Shown here piece by piece: positions 14,987-18,857 of a stretch of DNA of 18,857 nt. A program made the position numbers and the translations under genes. The DNA comes from CAYJAD01 sp964372165 (lineage in GTDB: Bacteria; Desulfobacterota; Desulfovibrionia; Desulfovibrionales; Desulfovibrionaceae). The stretch spans positions 1 to 18,857 of the forward strand of contig CAYJPT010000035.1 of assembly GCA_964372165.1 (NCBI GenBank), given 5' to 3'. The notes under the pieces are model-generated. The model saw only the letters and a program-made list of their open reading frames with translations. It did not search any database and was not told the origin of the DNA. The first letter of the stretch is position 1, and the number at the start of each line of letters is the position of its first letter.

Positions 14987-15563
14987 AGATATTCTTCTTC
15001 CAAGTCACTTACAAGAACTTTTGCAAAATATACGTTCGCTTATTTTTGAATTGCGTTCATATAGAAAAACACACTGGGGTCGCGTTGACCCGCTAACAGA
15101 ATTGTTTTTTGACCGCAATGAAAAAGCCCCTGCACTTGGTTACCCTGCTAGTGTTACTCTTTATGATAATGTATTTCTATGTGGAGATATTGAGTTTGGG
15201 GAAAATGTTTTTGTTGGTCAAAATTGCATGCTTGATGGTTCAGGCGGGTTGCATATTGGGACTGGCTGCACACTTGCCACTGGAACTAAGATTTTTACCC
15301 ATGACAATGTAAGGCAAACCTTAAGTAAAGGAAATTTACCCATTGAGCGTGAGCCTGTTCAGATAGGTGATTATAGCTATATTGGTGCTAATGTGATAAT
15401 ATTAAAAGGTATTAAAATTGGTGAACATTGTGTTGTTGGAGCAGGATCTATAGTCACAAAGGATGTGCCTGCGTATACCGCAATAGCTGGCAATCCAGCC
15501 AAAGTTATTGGACATATAGATAAAAATAGTTTTGAAATAAAACTGCTTGGAATTAAAAAATGA
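14973..15563 (+). CDS. Hexapeptide-repeat acyltransferase (WbbJ/LacA type)
   Basis: A 196-residue left-handed beta-helix acyltransferase. A helical N-terminus (1-35) is followed by repeats such as 'DIEFGENVFVGQNCML', 'LHIGTGCTLATG', 'VQIGDYSYIGANVII' and 'IKIGEHCVVGAGSIV'. 'KIFTHDN' at about 106-112 gives H110, the catalytic His position in galactoside/maltose acetyltransferases, and the loop 'LSKGNLPIEREP' follows as in this family. The end 'AIAGNPAKVIG' is standard. It probably transfers an acetyl or a carrier-bound acyl group to a sugar. The start overlaps the Rossmann gene by 14 nt and the end overlaps the glycosyltransferase gene by ATGA. It belongs to the same family as the decayed copy at 6664-6980. 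Confidence 0.9.
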   Translation: MANLKDILLPSHLQELLQNIRSLIFELRSYRKTHWGRVDPLTELFFDRNEKAPALGYPASVTLYDNVFLCGDIEFGENVFVGQNCMLDGSGGLHIGTGCTLATGTKIFTHDNVRQTLSKGNLPIEREPVQIGDYSYIGANVIILKGIKIGEHCVVGAGSIVTKDVPAYTAIAGNPAKVIGHIDKNSFEIKLLGIKK

Positions 15564-17002
15564 AAGTTTTTATAGGTACCATAAATATTACTGACGCTCC
15601 ACGCCTATTACAACAAGGGTTTAGAGAACTTGGTTTTGAGGCGGACATAGCTTTGCTAAAAAAAGACCACCCTTTTTATCAAAGCACTGAAAGTGCCTTT
15701 GATGTCGACAATTTGTATGCCGATGCAAAAACATTCGTTCATAGGGATGGATCATTGCAAACAAAACCAAATAAAGCTTTTGTGCAGCTTGCAAATAAGT
15801 ATAACATTTTTATTTTTATTGCAGGATATTCATTACTTCCACGACTAACAGATTTGAATATTCTATGCCGCATGGGCAAAACTATAGTGTGTTACCAATC
15901 AGGTAGCGAATTGCGCCATGAAATTACCAGTGTTGCTTTTTGGAGTGCTTACGGGCATATTTTCCCTAGTGGTGCTTTTATTAGTGATCCACGGTATTAT
16001 TACAATCCAAAGGCAGGACCTAAAGAAACTAAAAGGATTGCCCAACTACTTTTAAGTACTTCACCTTTTACACATAGCCTTATAAATAAAATGTATAATA
16101 CACGCATGGCTGAAATGTATGCCACAACAATTTGTACTCATCCTAGTATTATTTCCTGTGGAATTAGGCCACACATGAGCATACAATTACCTTTTGATAC
16201 AAGTCTTTGTAAGTTTAAGCCACCTATGAATGATGTTCCCCTTGTAGTACATGCCCCTTCTAAACGATCATTCAAAGGCTCTAATCTTATTATAAATACA
16301 TTACGAGACCTTAAAGATGAAGGTATACCATTTCGATTTTGTTTTCTTGAAAATTTAGAAAACCACGATATTCTAAAGACACTTAGTCAAGCTGACGTAT
16401 TGATAGACCAAGTTGTTTGCGGAGCCTTTGGGCGTTTAGCTCTTGAAGGTCTAGCAAGTGGGTGTGCAGTTGTATCGGGTAATAGTTCTTGTGTACCGTG
16501 GCCGCCAGACAGACCAGCAGTATCAGTTACACCCATAAATCTTAAAAATTGTTTACGTGAAGTTCTTACTAATAAAAAACTACGCATAGACCTTGCTAAC
16601 CAAGGCTATGAATATTTGCAAAAAGGTTATCACGAACCTACCAATGCAGCCCAAAGCATTTTAAATGCTCTTGAAAGGGAACAAAACAAACAATTTGACT
16701 ATTATCCCACGGCATTTACTGAAATTGCCACTAAAAAACCTTATGAATTCATACCAGCTTTCTTGCAAAATATGACCAAAGAAATATTGACACAACACGG
16801 AACTTCACCCATGACTAATTTAAGTAGATTAGCGAGTGAGGGTTTTATTCCTGCAGAGTTTGCTCACTCAGAAGTACCTAGATGGAACATGGATGCTCTA
16901 CGAAACATAGGACCATGGAATTGGTGCGCAAAGCATATTCCCATGCCTAGCTTTGACACAGGTCACACCTTTAAAAATTATTTTTTGGAAGAAAAATGTT
17001 AA
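15560..17002 (+). CDS. GT-B glycosyltransferase (GT4-like)
   Basis: A 480-residue protein with a GT-B layout. The N-terminal domain starts 'MKVFIGTINI' with the conserved 'APRLLQQGFRELGFEADIAL' pattern of an acceptor domain. The C-terminal donor domain begins near 'PLVVHAPSKRSFKGSNLI' (227-244) and has 'SQADVLIDQVVCGAFGRLAL' (276-295) followed by E296 in 'EGLASGCAVVSG', the donor-sugar binding segment of GT4-type enzymes. A tail of about 110 residues after the donor domain (about 370-480) is Trp/Pro-rich and not part of the usual fold; it may bind the acceptor. No membrane segment is seen. It probably adds the sugar made by this operon to a glycan or protein. It overlaps the next gene by 7 nt. 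Confidence 0.85.
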   Translation: MKVFIGTINITDAPRLLQQGFRELGFEADIALLKKDHPFYQSTESAFDVDNLYADAKTFVHRDGSLQTKPNKAFVQLANKYNIFIFIAGYSLLPRLTDLNILCRMGKTIVCYQSGSELRHEITSVAFWSAYGHIFPSGAFISDPRYYYNPKAGPKETKRIAQLLLSTSPFTHSLINKMYNTRMAEMYATTICTHPSIISCGIRPHMSIQLPFDTSLCKFKPPMNDVPLVVHAPSKRSFKGSNLIINTLRDLKDEGIPFRFCFLENLENHDILKTLSQADVLIDQVVCGAFGRLALEGLASGCAVVSGNSSCVPWPPDRPAVSVTPINLKNCLREVLTNKKLRIDLANQGYEYLQKGYHEPTNAAQSILNALEREQNKQFDYYPTAFTEIATKKPYEFIPAFLQNMTKEILTQHGTSPMTNLSRLASEGFIPAEFAHSEVPRWNMDALRNIGPWNWCAKHIPMPSFDTGHTFKNYFLEEKC

Positions 17003-17937
17003 CAAATCAAAATATTTGCATCACGGGTGGTACAGGATTTATCGGCACAATTTTAACTGGTAAGCTCATTGAACACAATAAAATTACTGTTTTTGATAAC
17101 ATGTCGCGCAATGCCCTGGCTACAAGTGAATATGCAAACCACCCTAATTTAACCATTGTTAAAGGAGATATACGCGATAAGCATGCCGTGGAATCAGCTT
17201 TTATTGACATGGATTATGTTATCCATTGTGCTGGTATTGCAGGCATTAGGACTGTTGTAAAACACCCCACAGAAACCTTAAGCGTTAATATGGTTGGATC
17301 TTATGTGGCCTTAGAAGCGGCTAAAAAAGTAACTACATTAAAACGCATGGTATGCTTTTCCACCTCTGAAGTTTTTGGTAGCCGCGCTTTTTCTTCTGTA
17401 GAAAATGATAATGCTGTTATTGGTGCTGCTGGGGAGGCACGCTGGACTTATGCTGTATCTAAATTGGCAGAAGAACATATGGCTCTTGCTTATTATAAAG
17501 AATTCGCCATGCCAATAGCAGTTGTACGCCCCTTCAATGTATATGGTCCTGGGCAAGTGGGCGAAGGAGCCATTAAAATCTTTGTTGAGCAAGCTTTACG
17601 TAATGAAGCCTTAACCATTTTTGGCGATGGTACACAAATTCGCGCTTGGTGCTATGTTGACGATATGGTTGAAGGGGTGTTGCGTTGCCTAACCTATGAT
17701 GCTGCCATTGGTGAATCTTTTAATATTGGCAATGCCCGTAGTGTGCAAACTATCTACGGTTTAGCTAATACTGTTATACGAGTTTTAAATTCAAAGTCTG
17801 AAATTAATTTCAAGCCAGCAATTTCTGCTGATATTGAACTAAGAATACCTTGTGTTGAAAAAGCTAAAGAAGCATTGGACTTTGAAGCCATGATAGATTT
17901 AGAAGAAGGAATTTTGCGCACTGCAAAACTTATTTAG
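16996..17937 (+). CDS. Extended SDR: NAD-dependent sugar-nucleotide epimerase/dehydratase/decarboxylase
   Basis: A 313-residue extended short-chain dehydrogenase/reductase acting on nucleotide sugars. The NAD motif 'GGTGFIG' is at 11-17, followed by 'TVFDNMSRNA' and 'KGDIRD'. The active site has 'FSTSEVFG' (121-128) and 'YAVSK' with Y152 and K156. The TSE triplet is found in UDP-glucuronate decarboxylases (including the ArnA C-terminal domain) and GDP-mannose dehydratases, rather than in plain 4-epimerases, so a decarboxylase or dehydratase reaction is possible. 'RPFNVYGPGQVGEGA' and 'TQIRAWCYVDDMVEG' are the usual substrate-binding parts. GGAAG just upstream serves as ribosome site. It is the last gene of the operon before the insertion sequence. 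Confidence 0.88.
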   Translation: MLTNQNICITGGTGFIGTILTGKLIEHNKITVFDNMSRNALATSEYANHPNLTIVKGDIRDKHAVESAFIDMDYVIHCAGIAGIRTVVKHPTETLSVNMVGSYVALEAAKKVTTLKRMVCFSTSEVFGSRAFSSVENDNAVIGAAGEARWTYAVSKLAEEHMALAYYKEFAMPIAVVRPFNVYGPGQVGEGAIKIFVEQALRNEALTIFGDGTQIRAWCYVDDMVEGVLRCLTYDAAIGESFNIGNARSVQTIYGLANTVIRVLNSKSEINFKPAISADIELRIPCVEKAKEALDFEAMIDLEEGILRTAKLI

Positions 17938-17945
17938 TTAGTCGA

Positions 17946-18171
17946 CACTTGTATAGACTCGCCCCCGAAGTCAAGAAGTTTTTGCGTTAAATGAATCGAA
18001 TGCTGTCTTGTATTCGGCATCCAGTTAAAACTAGTGCCATGATGAGATTCGCCCCTTGGGTTCCAATCTGAAAAACGGCTTCTTTTTAAGAGCCTGGGTC
18101 GACTGCGGAGTTTGCCAAGGTTGGTTCGACCATGTAAGCATCAACGTCTATGACATTCGTTAAGGCGTTTT
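17946..18171 (-). ncRNA. Candidate guide (bridge/seek) RNA region of the IS1111-type element
   Basis: About 230 nt without a gene, downstream of the transposase, the place where IS1111-type elements encode their guide RNA (in the IS110 group it is upstream). Several stems can form: GGTCGA/TCGACC (18097-18102 with 18126-18131) enclosing a 23-nt internal region; GGCT/AGCC with three more pairs (18077-18094); GAATGC/GCATCC (17998-18003 with 18017-18022); and GACT/AGTC (17956-17959 with 17969-17972). A series of stems with open loops suits a bipartite guide RNA. The loops that would bind target and donor cannot be assigned without the other IS end. Confidence 0.4.
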
Positions 18172-18857
18172 TTAGAGCGGCTGGCACATTGCTTGTGCTG
18201 ACACCCTTATTTGTGTCGTTTTGTTAGCCTGTGCCACCGCTGCAATGAATTTATTACGTCGATGTAATACAGCCTGATACCACTGTTTGCGTTTATCTTC
18301 TCCAGCTTCACTTGCAGCCCAATATCGGCCTACTACAAGTGCTGTTTGGATAAGTAGGCTTCGCAATTTACGATTTCCTCTTTTGGTTATTCCTGAGAGT
18401 CTTCTTTTTCTACCTGAGGAGTTCTCTCTTGGGGTAAGTCCAAAGAATGCCGCAAACTGTCTTCCATTTTTATAGCATGAAGCCTTACCCACTTGAGCTA
18501 CTAACAAAGTAGCTGTTAGAGGGCCCACTCCTAGAATTTTCATAAGTCGCTTACAATCGCTATGGTTTTTAGCAATATTTTTCAATTCAATATCTAGCTT
18601 TCCTACTCTTTCATCACTTTTTAAAAAATCATCATATAAATTCATAATAAGTGTGCAAAGATATATATTTTCTTGGTATTCATCATAGCTTGTAGCTAAA
18701 GCTTTGAGTAAATGCGTTATTCCCTTGGGGATAATTATACCAAATTCATACAAAATTCCCCGAATTTGATTAGCTAACGCAGTTCTCCCTTTAACCTCAC
18801 GGTCTCTAATTTTATGTGTTAAAGCGATAAGTTGCTGTTCTTCTGTTTTTATAGGCA
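18172..18857 (-). CDS. IS110-family (IS1111-type) transposase, 5' end beyond the window
   Basis: The reading frame is open from the right edge (from 18855) to the stop at 18172, 227 residues. A TTG at 18753 is internal and not the start. The visible part begins in the linker ('KTEEQQLIALTHKIRDREVK', 'RTALANQIRGILYEFGI'), typical of the region after the N-terminal DEDD RuvC-like domain, which is outside the window. The C-terminal Transposase_20 domain follows: 'LMKILGVGPLTATLLVAQVG' and 'FAAFFGLTPRENSSGRKRRL', then 'GITKRGNRKLRSLLIQTALV' with the conserved Ser (ENSSG). The end 'AVAQANKTTQIRVSAQAMCQ' is diverged from the usual ANKxARxxWA ending. No frameshift is visible, so the element may be active. 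Confidence 0.9.
   Translation of the reverse strand, partial: PIKTEEQQLIALTHKIRDREVKGRTALANQIRGILYEFGIIIPKGITHLLKALATSYDEYQENIYLCTLIMNLYDDFLKSDERVGKLDIELKNIAKNHSDCKRLMKILGVGPLTATLLVAQVGKASCYKNGRQFAAFFGLTPRENSSGRKRRLSGITKRGNRKLRSLLIQTALVVGRYWAASEAGEDKRKQWYQAVLHRRNKFIAAVAQANKTTQIRVSAQAMCQPL

Larger units (their letters stand above)
17941..18857 (-). mobile_element. IS110-family (IS1111-type) insertion sequence, partial
   Basis: The transposase gene and its 3' non-coding end are in the window; the other end lies beyond the right edge. The outer border is placed just after the stop of the SDR gene (17937), where the sequence changes from AT-rich coding DNA to a GC-richer stretch (GACTCGCCCCCGAAGTC at 17956-17972) that forms an imperfect subterminal inverted repeat. 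IS1111-type elements lack strong terminal repeats and target duplications, so the exact border cannot be set from one end. Confidence 0.75.

Noticed and set aside
17338..17592. Minus-strand open frame opposite the SDR gene
   Set aside because: Shadow frame opposite a gene with clear NAD and active-site motifs.
7903..17937. Flagellin glycosylation as the specific role of the operon
   Set aside because: Similar gene sets occur in flagellin, capsule and O-antigen loci; no flagellar or polymer export gene is in the window to decide.
18172..18753. Complete transposase starting at the TTG at 18753
   Set aside because: The frame stays open to the window edge and the upstream residues match the IS110-family linker, so the real start is outside the window.
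1..18857. tRNA or rRNA genes
   Set aside because: No cloverleaf with a TTCGA-type arm and no rRNA-like segment noticed on either strand.

Overview
The window is an AT-rich piece of a Gram-negative chromosome. It carries part of a type III secretion system (T3SS), a surface-glycan biosynthesis operon, and the edge of an insertion sequence. Low GC, a Ysc-type T3SS and a glycan locus together suggest a host-associated proteobacterium. A Desulfovibrionaceae-type gut bacterium (Lawsonia/Bilophila-like) is one possibility, but that is a guess from gene content only.

Region 1 (1-6577, + strand): a compact T3SS operon, sctS-sctT-sctU-sctW-chaperone-sctX-sctY-sctV. Genes overlap or abut, except for 24 nt between sctS and sctT and 47 nt between sctX and sctY. 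The order of the second half equals the Yersinia yopN-tyeA-sycN-yscX-yscY-yscV order, with tyeA fused to the end of the gatekeeper gene. sctS is preceded by a tandem series of stem-loops (about 12-116) that no gene explains and that probably continues past the left edge.

Region 2 (6578-7902): a junction. It holds the decayed remnant of a hexapeptide acyltransferase gene (about 6664-6980), then a minus-strand gene for a small exported EF-hand protein with its own terminator, then about 500 nt of non-coding DNA with several inverted repeats that leads into the next operon.

Region 3 (7903-17937, + strand): a twelve-gene operon with mostly overlapping genes. It encodes a DegT-type PLP aminotransferase, a polysaccharide-deacetylase-like protein, a formyltransferase, a PglD/NeuD-type acyltransferase, an unrecognised 193-residue protein, a ketoacyl-ACP-synthase-III-like enzyme, an acyl carrier protein, a second deacetylase-like protein, a Rossmann dehydrogenase-like protein, a hexapeptide acyltransferase, a GT-B glycosyltransferase and an extended SDR. 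Together they probably build and attach an N-acylated or formylated amino sugar to a surface glycan or glycoprotein. The ketosynthase and carrier protein imply a dedicated acyl donor. Aminotransferase, formyltransferase, deacetylase and a TSE-type SDR together resemble the chemistry of the Arn (aminoarabinose) pathway split into separate genes.

Region 4 (17938-18857, - strand): the 3' part of an IS110-family (IS1111-type) transposase gene and its non-coding end, placed directly after the last glycan gene. In this family the non-coding end encodes a guide (bridge/seek) RNA, and the stretch here can fold into several hairpins.
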